From the NCBI RefSeq assembly GCF_964266745.1, contig NZ_CAXWGX010000028.1, positions 124,001 to 188,000 on the forward strand: a DNA stretch of 64,000 bases. Direction: 5' to 3'. Below the pieces are notes generated by a model. It made no database searches, was not told where the DNA came from, and was given only the letters and a program-made list of their open reading frames with translations. Numbering within the stretch: position 1 is the stretch's first letter; each line of letters begins with the position of its first letter. Both the position numbers and the translations under genes were made by a program. The DNA is from Propionicimonas sp020161015. Its GTDB lineage: Bacteria; Actinomycetota; Actinomycetes; Propionibacteriales; Propionibacteriaceae. Below, one piece after another: positions 26,051 to 34,716 of the stretch.

Positions 26051-28625
26051 CCTCCGCGCGCGCCGGGCCGTCCTGGCGCTGGCGCTCGTCGGGATCGCCG
26101 CGGCCGCCTCGGCCGCCGCGATCCACACTGCGGCGCCTGCCCGCGCCGAGACCTCCACGTCGGCGAAGACCGTCTCCGCGAAGGACTACGACCCCAACCA
26201 CGCCGACGCCCCGTTCCCTGACCTGGAGGTGACGGTCTCCCAGACCGAGGACCTGATCCAGCAGGGCATCACCGTGAGTTGGAAGGGCGGCAAGCAGTCC
26301 GCTGCGCCGCAGGGCAACGTGGGCGGCGCCGACTTCCTCCAGATCGCCCAGTGCTGGGGCGACGAGCCCGGCAGCAACGGCGCCCGTCCGGACCGGCGCA
26401 CCTGCCAGTACGGCGGCACGGGCAGCTGGGGCGCTACCCGCGACGGCAACACGATGCCGGAGTCGGTCGCCGCCGAGGACGAGCAGTACTCCGCCGACCT
26501 CGGCGGCTACTTCTACACCGGCATCCCGTTCGTCGCCTACAACCCCGACCGGATCGTCGACGAGGAGCAGGCGCCCGAGGAGAAGGTGCTGACCAACACC
26601 ACCACCAGTGCCGCCGGCCAGGTCGTGCTGAAGCCGTCCCTGATCCGGTTCGACAACAACGAGTTTTTCACCTCGCTGACCACGAACGAGTTGAAGTGGG
26701 CCCCGTCGGGTGCTGACGGCACCGGGTCGACGCCGTTCGAGCTGCAGACCGCGATGCAGTCGCCCGGTCTCGGGTGCGGCACCCCAGTGAGTACGGACGA
26801 GGGCCAGTCGTGCTGGCTGGTAATCATTCCCCGCGGCCAGGCGGACAACGGGTCCTCGCTGATCAACACCCCCGGGCTGTGGTGGGACGCCTGGCAGCAC
26901 CACGTGGCGGTGAAACTCGACTTCCAGCCGCTCGGGGTGACCTGTGAGTTGGGCGCCGCCGAGCGGCAGTTGGCGGGCAGCGAACTGGTGGCCGAGGCGA
27001 TCGCCTCGTGGCAACCGGTGGTGTGCCAGGGCGGCTCCCCCTACACCCTCACCCAGATCCCGGAGCCGGACGCTCTGCTGGCGGCGGCGAGCACCACACC
27101 CAGCGCCCTGGCCTTCACCTCCCGGCCGCTCGACCTCGACCAGTCGGGCTACGAGGCGGACCCGATGGTGTACGCGCCGGTGGCACTGGGGGGCATCTCG
27201 ATCTCGTTCGCCATCGACGCGTTCCCCGGTTCTTCGTCGGATCCCAAGCACCGGGAGCGCGCCGGCCTGCCACTCACCCGGATGAAGCTGACCCCGCGGC
27301 TGGTCGCCAAGCTGCTGACCGCCTCCTACATCGACGCTTTGCCGAGTGGGGCGAGCCTCACCCACATCGGTTACAAGAGCTTCAAGGAGCCGGGCAAGAA
27401 CGCCCGCAGCCTGGTGTACGACCCGGACTTCCGGGAGATCAACGACCCGGAGTGGTCGGCCCAGCTGCTCGTCGGGGCCTCGGTCTCGGACGCGCTGGTG
27501 CCTCTGGGGCGCTCGGACCTCGCCGACCGGGTCTGGGAGTACGTGCTCGCCGACGCCGACGCGAAGGCGTGGCTGAACGGCAAGGCCGACCCGTGGGGAA
27601 TGGTGGTCAACCCCTGCTACTCGACGAACAGCAGGGTCAGTGCCACCTGCCCTGTGGATGAGAACGCACCGGCGACGGCTGCGCTCGAACTGCCACGCGA
27701 CGACTTCCCCAAGGCTGACCCCTCCGAGAAGGCGGACACCACCGAGTCCGATCCCAATAGCGGCAGCGGACCGGTGAACCTGGTGACGTGGCGGCCCTAC
27801 ACCAACGGCTACGCCGACGGCGCCTACCGGGTGCTGCGCGGAGACGGCATGCAGCTCGGCGCCTGGGACCGGTTCTCGACGCCACCGAAGTTCGGCAAGG
27901 AGCAGCGCCAGCTGCTCGGCAGCCGGAAGGTGATCGCGCTGACGTCCACCCCGGCCGCCCACCTCTACCAGACCGAGAGCGCGCTGCTGCAGAACCCGGC
28001 GGGGAAATTCGTCGAGCCCACCACCGACAGCCTGCTCGCCGCGGCCGCTGCCATGACTGTGGCGGCCAAGGGCAGCGACGTGCTCCGGTTCGATCCCTCG
28101 TCGACGAAGGCGAAGAGCGCCGACGATGCCTACCCCCTCGCCGTGCCGGTCTACGCCGCCCTCAACCCCAGGCAGAGCGACGCGGACCAGCGCTCTGACT
28201 ACGCCAGGCTGATCACCTACGCCGTCGAGTCGGGCCAGAGCGAAGGCACCGACGCCGGTAACTTGCCGCCCGGCTACGCGCCCCTGCCCGCTGCCTGGCG
28301 GAGCCAGGCGCTGACCGCGGCGAAGGCGATCAAGGACGGCAAGGTCGCTACGAGCACCCCGACCGCGTCGCCGACGTCGAGCGCCACCTCGAGCAGCAGC
28401 GGTAGCGGCTCCCCTGTGACGTCAGGCTCGGTCGACGGCGCCCAGCCGACGGCGAGCGCTGACCCCGCGGCCAGCGGAACGAAGGCGGGCGAGTTGCTCG
28501 GCGCCGCGACCGCCGCAGACCCCGGCGTCGGCGGCATGGGCGCGGTGGTGCCCACCGCCGGCCTCGTCGGACTCGGCGCCCTCCTCGGCGCCCCCCTGAT
28601 CTCGCGCTTCAGGCGGTCGCCATGA
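26031..28625 (+). CDS. Large membrane-anchored PstS-like surface protein
   Basis: The 864-residue protein has a signal peptide (cut near PARA-ETSTS, residue 39), a novel N-terminal region of about 280 residues containing paired Cys (AQCWGD, RRTCQYGG, GLGCGT, SCWLVII), and a central PstS-like part recognised by ALAFTSRPLDLD, VALGGISISFAID, RMKLTPRLVAKLLTASYID and the following helices. A Ser/Thr/Ala-rich linker precedes a C-terminal hydrophobic segment ending RFRRSP. The RSDGSGT phosphate motif of classical PstS is not seen, so the ligand may differ. It overlaps pstS by 20 bases; GTG 26040 is an alternative start with better spacing from AAGGGGG. A hairpin follows the stop. Confidence 0.75.
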   Translation: MTAVPSSLRARRAVLALALVGIAAAASAAAIHTAAPARAETSTSAKTVSAKDYDPNHADAPFPDLEVTVSQTEDLIQQGITVSWKGGKQSAAPQGNVGGADFLQIAQCWGDEPGSNGARPDRRTCQYGGTGSWGATRDGNTMPESVAAEDEQYSADLGGYFYTGIPFVAYNPDRIVDEEQAPEEKVLTNTTTSAAGQVVLKPSLIRFDNNEFFTSLTTNELKWAPSGADGTGSTPFELQTAMQSPGLGCGTPVSTDEGQSCWLVIIPRGQADNGSSLINTPGLWWDAWQHHVAVKLDFQPLGVTCELGAAERQLAGSELVAEAIASWQPVVCQGGSPYTLTQIPEPDALLAAASTTPSALAFTSRPLDLDQSGYEADPMVYAPVALGGISISFAIDAFPGSSSDPKHRERAGLPLTRMKLTPRLVAKLLTASYIDALPSGASLTHIGYKSFKEPGKNARSLVYDPDFREINDPEWSAQLLVGASVSDALVPLGRSDLADRVWEYVLADADAKAWLNGKADPWGMVVNPCYSTNSRVSATCPVDENAPATAALELPRDDFPKADPSEKADTTESDPNSGSGPVNLVTWRPYTNGYADGAYRVLRGDGMQLGAWDRFSTPPKFGKEQRQLLGSRKVIALTSTPAAHLYQTESALLQNPAGKFVEPTTDSLLAAAAAMTVAAKGSDVLRFDPSSTKAKSADDAYPLAVPVYAALNPRQSDADQRSDYARLITYAVESGQSEGTDAGNLPPGYAPLPAAWRSQALTAAKAIKDGKVATSTPTASPTSSATSSSSGSGSPVTSGSVDGAQPTASADPAASGTKAGELLGAATAADPGVGGMGAVVPTAGLVGLGALLGAPLISRFRRSP

Positions 28626-28648
28626 AGGGCTAGGTCCCACTCAAGCCA

Positions 28649-28681
28649 TAGGCCGGGGGCGTCGGAACCGCACCCGGCCTA
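28649..28681 (+). terminator. Hairpin between two PstS-like genes
   Basis: The 9-bp perfect arms TAGGCCGGG (28649-28657) and CCCGGCCTA (28673-28681) enclose a 15-nt loop. It lies 24 bases after the stop of the upstream gene and is probably a terminator or an mRNA-processing boundary. No T-tract follows. Confidence 0.6.
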
Positions 28682-28741
28682 CGGGATGGCCGCAATCCCG
28701 CAGCCATCTTCAACTTCATCGATCTTGGAAGGAATCGACTG

Positions 28742-29854
28742 ATGAAGTTTACACGACCCGTGGCCATCGGCATCGCCGCCGGCCTCGCGTTCGGCGCGTT
28801 CGGCGCCTCCACCGCCTCGGCCGAGCCGGTGTCGGACAGCTACGTCATCGTCGGCTCGGACACCCTGCAGGACGTGGTGAACGCGCTGATCAACGGCACC
28901 AACATCACCGGGCCGACGCTTCGCTCGACTGCCAGCGGCGCCTTTGCCGGCTCGTACGACGCAACCGGCTCGACGCTGATCCAGACGAAGACGCTTGGCC
29001 CGCGGTTCGGTCGACCCAACGGGTCCAGCGACGGCGTCAAAGCGCTGAGCCGCTCGATCGACGGCGCAGCGTACAAGGCCGGGACCGCCGGTTCACCGAC
29101 CGTCGTCATCACCGGCCAGGTCGACATCGCCCGGTCCTCCTCGGGCGCGACGGCTGTCGCCGACGGCCCGCTGCGCTACATCCCCTTCGGGCGCGACGCG
29201 CTCAGCTACGCCCACACCGGCACGGCGACCGCCTTCGACAGCATCGACGCAGCGACCCTGAAGGGCCTGTACGAGTGCACCGTCACCCAGGTCGGCGGGG
29301 TGACAGTCACCCCGGTCATCCCGCAGGCGGGCTCCGGTACCCGGAAGGACTTCCTGGCCAAGATCAGCTCCACCGAGACGTTGATGAAGGAAGTCTCCGA
29401 GGGAGGCTGCGTCGTCGTCGGCCAGGAGCACGACACCGAGTTCCTCGCCGACGGCACCACCGCGTTCCCGGCGAACGCCGTGACCCCGATGTCGGCCGCG
29501 CAATGGGTGGCCCAGAACACCGGCGCCGGCATCGACCGTCGCGGCGCCAACGCCAAGATCGGCTCCCCGACCGGTGTGTCCCCCGTGACCGGGACCGGCG
29601 CGGCCATGGAGCCGAACTCCGCCTTCTACACCAACACCACCTGGGGCCGCGACACCTACCTGGTCGTGGAGAACGCCCGGGTGACCCTCGGCGACCCGAA
29701 GTACGACGCCGCGCTTGCAAACCTGGTCAGCACCTCGTCGTCCAAGCTCGGCAACACCGGCACCGCGGCGACCAGCCAGGCCGGCTCGGTGAAGAAGAAG
29801 TTCGGCTTCCTCGCCCCGGCATCCACCACGCCGTTCCGTGCGGCTCTCGCGTGA
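28742..29854 (+). CDS. Secreted PstS-like (PBP-fold) protein
   Basis: The 370-residue protein has a signal peptide (ending STASA-EPVS at residue 27) and no membrane anchor or lipobox. The fold is PstS-like: SYVIVGSDTLQDVVNALI at the start, ITGQVDIARSSSG, a FGRDALSYAHTG strand, ATLKGLYECTVTQVGGV, and the ligand loop PQAGSGTRKDFLAKI, where GSGT corresponds to the PstS phosphate-binding turn. A purine-rich GGAAGGA precedes the ATG by about 9 bases. It is the third binding-protein homologue in the locus and the only soluble one, so it could act as a diffusible or complex-bound subunit. Confidence 0.75.
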   Translation: MKFTRPVAIGIAAGLAFGAFGASTASAEPVSDSYVIVGSDTLQDVVNALINGTNITGPTLRSTASGAFAGSYDATGSTLIQTKTLGPRFGRPNGSSDGVKALSRSIDGAAYKAGTAGSPTVVITGQVDIARSSSGATAVADGPLRYIPFGRDALSYAHTGTATAFDSIDAATLKGLYECTVTQVGGVTVTPVIPQAGSGTRKDFLAKISSTETLMKEVSEGGCVVVGQEHDTEFLADGTTAFPANAVTPMSAAQWVAQNTGAGIDRRGANAKIGSPTGVSPVTGTGAAMEPNSAFYTNTTWGRDTYLVVENARVTLGDPKYDAALANLVSTSSSKLGNTGTAATSQAGSVKKKFGFLAPASTTPFRAALA

Positions 29855-29882
29855 TCCCCGAACAACGAGACGACAAAGGACG

Positions 29883-31601
29883 ATGAAGATGGACATTCGC
29901 AAGACGATGCGCGCTGCCGCTGTCGGCGTGCTGACGGCCGCTCTTCTGGTCGGCAGCGCGGCGTCGGCGTTCGCCGGCCCTGGCGACCCGGTAAACCCGC
30001 AGCCGAATGGCTCCAAGGGGTCGTTCTACCTCTGGAACGCTGACGAGTTCACCCTGTCCGACGGTGACACCTCCCGGGTGTACACCAAGGATGAGAACCT
30101 GGTCGGGGCAGCGAGCGCCACCGACTTCAACGCCGAGATCAACCCCTCCGCCACCCGCCCCGTCACCGGTGCCACGGCCTTCACCGGGGTCTACCGGTTC
30201 ATCTCCGACAAGACCGCCGCGGCCCGCGACGGCGGCATCAGCACCTGGAAGGCCTTCGCCGTCGATTCGGCGACCGGCCCCAACGGTGGCACCCAGCTGC
30301 CGAACATGACGCTGGTCGACTTCGGGCCCTCGGTTCCCTCGGTGATCGGCACCGGTGGTTCCTTCTGGTACGGCATCGCGTACACCACCAACAACGGCTT
30401 GAACACAGTCGGTGCGGTGTACCGCGAGATCAACATCACCGCCGGTTCCGGCAACTACACCGTGGGTGCGGTCGAGGTTGAGGCCGCGGGCCCAGCCGAG
30501 GTCGCCACCGCCACGAACCTGGCGGCGTCCCCGACCTCGGTCGAGGCCGGCGGCACCTCGATGCTCACCGCCACGGTCAGCTCGACCCCGGCTGCCTCCG
30601 GCAACGTGGAGTTCTTCAAGGGCACCACCAGCCTCGGCTCGGTGGCCGTCGCCAACGGCACCGCCTCGAAGAGCGTGACCATCGGCACCGTCGGTGATCA
30701 CACCTTCACCGCGAAGTTCATCGAGAACACGGTCGGCTCCAACAAGTTCCTGGGCTCGACCTCGGCTGCGGTCACCGTGACCGGCACCCAGCCCACGGTT
30801 CCGACGGTTCCGAACGGGCCGTCCGAGAACGCCCTGAACGCCACCACCGCCAACGGCGCGACCGCCACCTACGACGAGGCGACCCACAAGGCCACCCTCA
30901 CCGTCGACGCCGCCAACAACGGCAAGGTCGTGAACGTGTTCGCCTACTCGACCCCGACCTACCTCGGCCAGCTGACCGTCGCCGACGGCAAGATCACCGT
31001 GGACGTGTCCACGCTGGCCGCCGGCGTCCACAAGCTGGCAATCGTCGACCCGAGCACCGGCGACGTCCTGGCTTGGGCGAGCTTCACCAAGTCGGACGCG
31101 GCGACCAAGCCGGAGATCTCGAAGACCATCAACGCCCACGTGGCGGGCTCCGAGCCGGCCGACGGCGAGTTCTCGCTGACCAACCTCAGCGGCGGCGACA
31201 CCGTCGTGCTGGATGACCCGGCCCTGGTCAACGGCGCGTCCGTTGCGTCCGGCGAGCTGGGCAACTTCAAGGTCACCGACCTGCGGCAGGTGTCGAAGCC
31301 GGGCTGGACCCTGAAGACCGACGTGGCGAAGTTCACCAAGGGCACCGATGAGATCGAGGCGTCCGCCCTCGGCATCGCGCCCAAGGTCGTCAGCCAGGCC
31401 GGGACCGGTGCCACCGCTCCCACCCTGGGCGCCGCGACCACCTCCGGCTCCGCCGTCTACCCGTGGAACTTCGCCGAGTTGAACGCCGGCGGGTTCTCCG
31501 GCGTGAGCACCTACAATGCCGACCTGGTCTTCACCGCTCCCGCGGGCAAGCCGGCCGGTGTCTACAACTCGACGCTGACCCTCACGCTCATCTCCAAGTG
31601 A
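29883..31601 (+). CDS. Secreted Ig-like/WxL-like surface protein
   Basis: The 572-residue protein has a signal peptide (ending AASAFA-GPGD, residue 31). An N-terminal region is followed by a bacterial Ig-like repeat of the Big_3_5 type (ATATNLAASPTSVEAGGTS ... GNVEFFKGTTSLGSVAVANG), a second beta-rich domain, and a C-terminal WxL-like domain. The last has KVTDLRQVSKPGWTLKTD, with WTL at residues 475-477, and ends YNSTLTLTLISK, matching the first motif and closing strand of WxL domains that bind cell wall non-covalently. The second W motif is not obvious. ATG 29883 follows AAAGGA. There is no sortase signal or transmembrane anchor. A compound terminator follows. Confidence 0.7.
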   Translation: MKMDIRKTMRAAAVGVLTAALLVGSAASAFAGPGDPVNPQPNGSKGSFYLWNADEFTLSDGDTSRVYTKDENLVGAASATDFNAEINPSATRPVTGATAFTGVYRFISDKTAAARDGGISTWKAFAVDSATGPNGGTQLPNMTLVDFGPSVPSVIGTGGSFWYGIAYTTNNGLNTVGAVYREINITAGSGNYTVGAVEVEAAGPAEVATATNLAASPTSVEAGGTSMLTATVSSTPAASGNVEFFKGTTSLGSVAVANGTASKSVTIGTVGDHTFTAKFIENTVGSNKFLGSTSAAVTVTGTQPTVPTVPNGPSENALNATTANGATATYDEATHKATLTVDAANNGKVVNVFAYSTPTYLGQLTVADGKITVDVSTLAAGVHKLAIVDPSTGDVLAWASFTKSDAATKPEISKTINAHVAGSEPADGEFSLTNLSGGDTVVLDDPALVNGASVASGELGNFKVTDLRQVSKPGWTLKTDVAKFTKGTDEIEASALGIAPKVVSQAGTGATAPTLGAATTSGSAVYPWNFAELNAGGFSGVSTYNADLVFTAPAGKPAGVYNSTLTLTLISK

Positions 31602-31608
31602 GCCGGGG

Positions 31609-31677
31609 CCGGACGGCGGTCGTGGCACGCCCACCCTCCTGACGGAGGGTGCAGGGCCAGCCGTGACCGCCGTCCGG
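31609..31677 (+). terminator. Compound stem-loop after the WxL-like gene
   Basis: Outer 13-bp perfect arms (31609-31621 and 31665-31677) enclose an inner 8-bp hairpin CACCCTCC/GGAGGGTG (31632-31639/31644-31651). It starts 7 bases after the stop codon and is a strong candidate transcription stop, which could lower expression of the downstream genes relative to the secreted protein. Confidence 0.75.
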
Positions 31678-31810
31678 ACGCTCGAAACAGGTCGTTCGTG
31701 CCCGGGCAATCGCGCCCGGGCGCGGACGACCCCAGTCGTTCACCGGCTGTTCCACCAGCCGCTTCCCCGCCCTCACCAGATCCGCGCTGAACCACCCCAA
31801 AGTTGGAGCC

Positions 31811-32872
31811 ATGAACGCTGTGCGCTTCCTGCGCCGCCCCGGCCTGCTGCTGGCCGCCCTGCTGGCCGCCATCCTCGGCAGCCTCTCGTTGTCTGCGGCC
31901 CCGGCACATGCCGACGACACCGTCGGCATCGGCATCTCCCCGGTCAACGCCCAGGGCCGGCCGGACGGGCGCAGCCGGTTCAGCTACACCGTCGATCCCG
32001 GCAGGCGGGTCACCGACCACGTCCGGATCAGCAACGAGGGCACCACCCGGTTGAAGATCACTGTCTTCGCCACCGACGCCTACAACGACGACAAGGGCGA
32101 CTTCGCCCTGCGCGGCGAGGGCGACGAGAAGACCGGCGCCTCTGACTGGGTGCGGTTCGACGGCAGGAAGAAGCTCGTACTCACCCTGGGCCGCGGCGAG
32201 TCCCGCACGGTGCCCTTCACCGTCGCCATCCCCTCCGACGCCACGCCCGGCGACCACCCCACCGGCGTGCTGGCCTCGGCGACCACCCCCGGCCAGGTCA
32301 CCGTCGAGCGCCGGATCGCCAACCGGATGTACGTCCGTGTCTCCGGTGACCTGCAGCCGCTGCTCACCCTCAGCAGCTTCTCCGGCACCTACAACTGTGG
32401 CTGGAACCCGTTCGACGGTTCGATCACCACCACCGCAACGATCACCAACAGCGGCAACGTCGCGCTGGAAGGTGTGCTCACCCTCTCGGGCAGCACCTGG
32501 TTCGGCATTGGCACCGGTCAGGTCGTCCGGCAGGAGCTGAACGAGATCCTCCCCGGCAACACAGCCACCGTGACCCTCGACCTGAAGGGCGTGCCCCAGG
32601 TCGGCTACGCCACGACCACCCTCCTGTTGCAGGGCGGCATTTCCGGGGACGCCCCCGACCCCGGGCCCCTTCCGGTGATCACCCGCGACGCCTTCGTGCT
32701 CGCCGTGCCGTGGCTGCTGCTGCTGGTGCTAGCGGCCGGCGTCGGCGGCTGGTTCTGGCTGCGCCACCGCCGTCGCAAGGAGGAGGCGTACGCCACCGAG
32801 TGGCTCGCCCAGGCCGAAGCCGGCGCGCGGGCCAAGGCCGGCGTCGGTGCAGGAGAGGCCGGGGGACAGTGA
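31811..32872 (+). CDS. DUF916-like (WxL-interacting-protein-like) membrane-anchored protein
   Basis: The 353-residue protein has a signal peptide (ending APAHA-DDTV, residue 34). The first domain reads VGIGISPVNAQG, FSYTVDPGRRVTDHVRISNEG and later GDHPTGVLAS, the pattern of DUF916, the peptidoglycan-binding domain of WxL-interacting proteins. A second Ig-like domain begins around GTYNCGWNPFDGSITTTATI. A transmembrane helix (VPWLLLLVLAAGVGGWFWL, about residues 298-318) and a basic cytoplasmic tail follow. In Firmicutes, DUF916 proteins partner WxL proteins on the wall, and here the gene follows the WxL-like gene. It overlaps the next gene by GTGA. Confidence 0.75.
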   Translation: MNAVRFLRRPGLLLAALLAAILGSLSLSAAPAHADDTVGIGISPVNAQGRPDGRSRFSYTVDPGRRVTDHVRISNEGTTRLKITVFATDAYNDDKGDFALRGEGDEKTGASDWVRFDGRKKLVLTLGRGESRTVPFTVAIPSDATPGDHPTGVLASATTPGQVTVERRIANRMYVRVSGDLQPLLTLSSFSGTYNCGWNPFDGSITTTATITNSGNVALEGVLTLSGSTWFGIGTGQVVRQELNEILPGNTATVTLDLKGVPQVGYATTTLLLQGGISGDAPDPGPLPVITRDAFVLAVPWLLLLVLAAGVGGWFWLRHRRRKEEAYATEWLAQAEAGARAKAGVGAGEAGGQ

Positions 32873-33648
32873 GGCGCGTTCCCGTCCTGATCGCCGCCAC
32901 CTGGGCCATCGCCCTGTTGTCGGTCGCGGGGTTGGCCGGTGCCGCCTCCTCGGTCGCCCGGGCCGATGAGGACGGGACCGACCTCAGCGTGACGGTGATC
33001 TCCACCAGCCCGACAGCGTCCGCGACGGCCAGCGCCACGCCGACGGCGACGGCCACCTCCAGTTCGACCGCCACCTCAACCTCGACCGAATCGTCCTCCG
33101 GGACGACGTCGGGCACCACCACGACCGACCCGACCGCGACTACGCCCGGGAACACCGGTCCGGGCGGCGGCTCCGGCGGTGACGGCGAGCTGGGCGGGGT
33201 GGTCTACGTCAGCGGGCTGAGCTGGTTCTACTCGCCGTCGCTCAACCCCTTCGACGGCACCGCCGAGCTGCGGTTCACCGTCCGCAACGTGCACCCCAAG
33301 ACCCTCGACGCCTCCGCGACCTTCTGGGTGACGAACCTGTTCGGCGGCACGGTCGGCACCCCGGTCACCGTCGCGATCGGCGACCTGAAGTCGAATGAGA
33401 CCCGGCTGGTGTCGGCCCGGCTCGGCGGCCTCGCCCAGTGGACCATCCTCACCGGCCACGCCACCTTCACCCCGCCGGAGAAGCTCGGCGACGTCGTGCT
33501 CGCCCCGGTCAACCGGGAGTCCACCGTCTGGTTCGTGCCCTGGGCGATCGTCGCGCTCGCCGGCCTCGTCGGCGCCGTCCTCGGCCTGCGCGGGTGGCGA
33601 CTCCGCCTGGCCACGCCCGTCCCCACCCCCGCCGAGGGGGCGGCGTGA
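32869..33648 (+). CDS. Membrane-anchored Ig-like protein
   Basis: The 259-residue protein has a signal peptide (ending SSVARA-DEDG), a long Ser/Thr/Ala stalk (about residues 45-100), one Ig-like domain and a C-terminal transmembrane helix (FVPWAIVALAGLVGAVLGL) with a short basic tail. The Ig-like domain contains SPSLNPFDGTAELRFTVRN, which shares the NPFDG start with the second domain of the preceding DUF916-like protein, so the two domains are probably homologous. GTG 32869 overlaps the upstream stop and GTGA overlaps the downstream gene. A role as a partner in the same surface complex is inferred; no enzymatic motif is visible. Confidence 0.7.
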   Translation: MRRVPVLIAATWAIALLSVAGLAGAASSVARADEDGTDLSVTVISTSPTASATASATPTATATSSSTATSTSTESSSGTTSGTTTTDPTATTPGNTGPGGGSGGDGELGGVVYVSGLSWFYSPSLNPFDGTAELRFTVRNVHPKTLDASATFWVTNLFGGTVGTPVTVAIGDLKSNETRLVSARLGGLAQWTILTGHATFTPPEKLGDVVLAPVNRESTVWFVPWAIVALAGLVGAVLGLRGWRLRLATPVPTPAEGAA

Positions 33649-34691
33649 GCGAGGCTGTCCTCACCACCAAGCCATCGCTGCCGGCCGGTGCCGTGCAGCA
33701 CTCCTCCACCACCCCGGCGCCGTCCGCGCGCGCGGCCCGCACCGGTCTCCGGTCGCCCTGGGGCCGGCGCACGGACGGCGCACACCCGCCCGCGCCCCCA
33801 CGCCCGCCCAGGCGGATGCCGAGGAAGGCCGTCGCCCGCGCCCCGCTGACGCGCACCCAGTTGCTCGTCCAGAGCAGCCTGTCGCTGTTCGCCGTCGTGC
33901 TGCTCGGGTTCCTGGCCAACGTCACCGTGCTCAGCCAGCTGCAGCACGTCATCTCCCAGCAACAGCTCCGCGCCACCCTGGCCGAGCAGCTCGCCGCGGG
34001 CTCGGCCCCGGTCAGCGAGGGCACCGTCGACAACGTCCTGCTCTCCGACGGCGACCCCGTCGCCTGGATCGAGATCCCCGCGCTCGGCGTCGACGAGGTC
34101 GTCGTCGAGGGCACCTCCTCCGGCACCCTCACCAAGGGCCCGGGCCACCGCCGCGACACCGTGCTGCCCGGTCAGGTCGGGATCAGCGTGCTGATGGGAC
34201 GGGCCTACGCCTACGGCGGGCCGTTCGGCACCATCCAGGCGCTCAGCCCTGGCGAGACGCTTAGCGTGATCACCGGCCAGGGCGAGCACATCTACCGGGT
34301 GCTCGGCGTCCGCTACGCCGGCGACCCGACGGTCGCCTACACCGCCGGCACCTCGCGCCTCGTTCTGGAGACCGCCCGCGGCGGGCCGTTCATGCCCACC
34401 GGCGTGGTGCGAGTTGACGCCGAGCTGGTCTCGGAGGTCAAGCCGTACGGCGCCCGGCAGACCACCTGGGCCACCCTGGCCGCCGAGGACCGCGAACTGG
34501 CCAGCGACCCGAGCACGGTGTGGGCGCTGGTGTTCGCCCTGCAGTTCCTCGTGCTGGCCGAGGTGGCCGCCGTCTACGCGCTGCACCGGTTCGGCGCGGC
34601 CAAGACCTGGGTGGTGTTCGTGCCGGTGCTGCTGCTCGGCGGACTGCTCGTCGCCGACCAGATCACCCGCCTGCTGCCCAACCTGCTCTGA
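33645..34691 (+). CDS. Sortase-fold membrane protein lacking catalytic residues (pseudo-sortase)
   Basis: The 348-residue protein has a basic Pro-rich N-tail, a transmembrane helix (about 72-92), a short coiled region, a sortase-like domain and two C-terminal helices. The domain follows class E sortases: AWIEIPALGVDEVVVEG, LTKGPGHRRDTVLPGQVG, then a GxPF turn. Where active sortases have GHR the text is LMGRAYAYGGPF; where they have LTLxTCxP it reads RLVLETARGGP; the later Arg is not in place. All three catalytic residues (His, Cys, Arg) are therefore missing. It probably acts as a structural or adaptor subunit. GTGA overlap links it to the preceding gene; pstB follows 25 bases downstream. Confidence 0.75.
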   Translation: MSEAVLTTKPSLPAGAVQHSSTTPAPSARAARTGLRSPWGRRTDGAHPPAPPRPPRRMPRKAVARAPLTRTQLLVQSSLSLFAVVLLGFLANVTVLSQLQHVISQQQLRATLAEQLAAGSAPVSEGTVDNVLLSDGDPVAWIEIPALGVDEVVVEGTSSGTLTKGPGHRRDTVLPGQVGISVLMGRAYAYGGPFGTIQALSPGETLSVITGQGEHIYRVLGVRYAGDPTVAYTAGTSRLVLETARGGPFMPTGVVRVDAELVSEVKPYGARQTTWATLAAEDRELASDPSTVWALVFALQFLVLAEVAAVYALHRFGAAKTWVVFVPVLLLGGLLVADQITRLLPNLL

Positions 34692-34716
34692 CCGACCGAC
34701 TCCAGGAGACCACGAC

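Noticed and set aside
33645..34691. Calling this gene an active class E sortase
   Set aside because: None of the catalytic His, Cys or Arg is at its expected position, so only the fold is supported.
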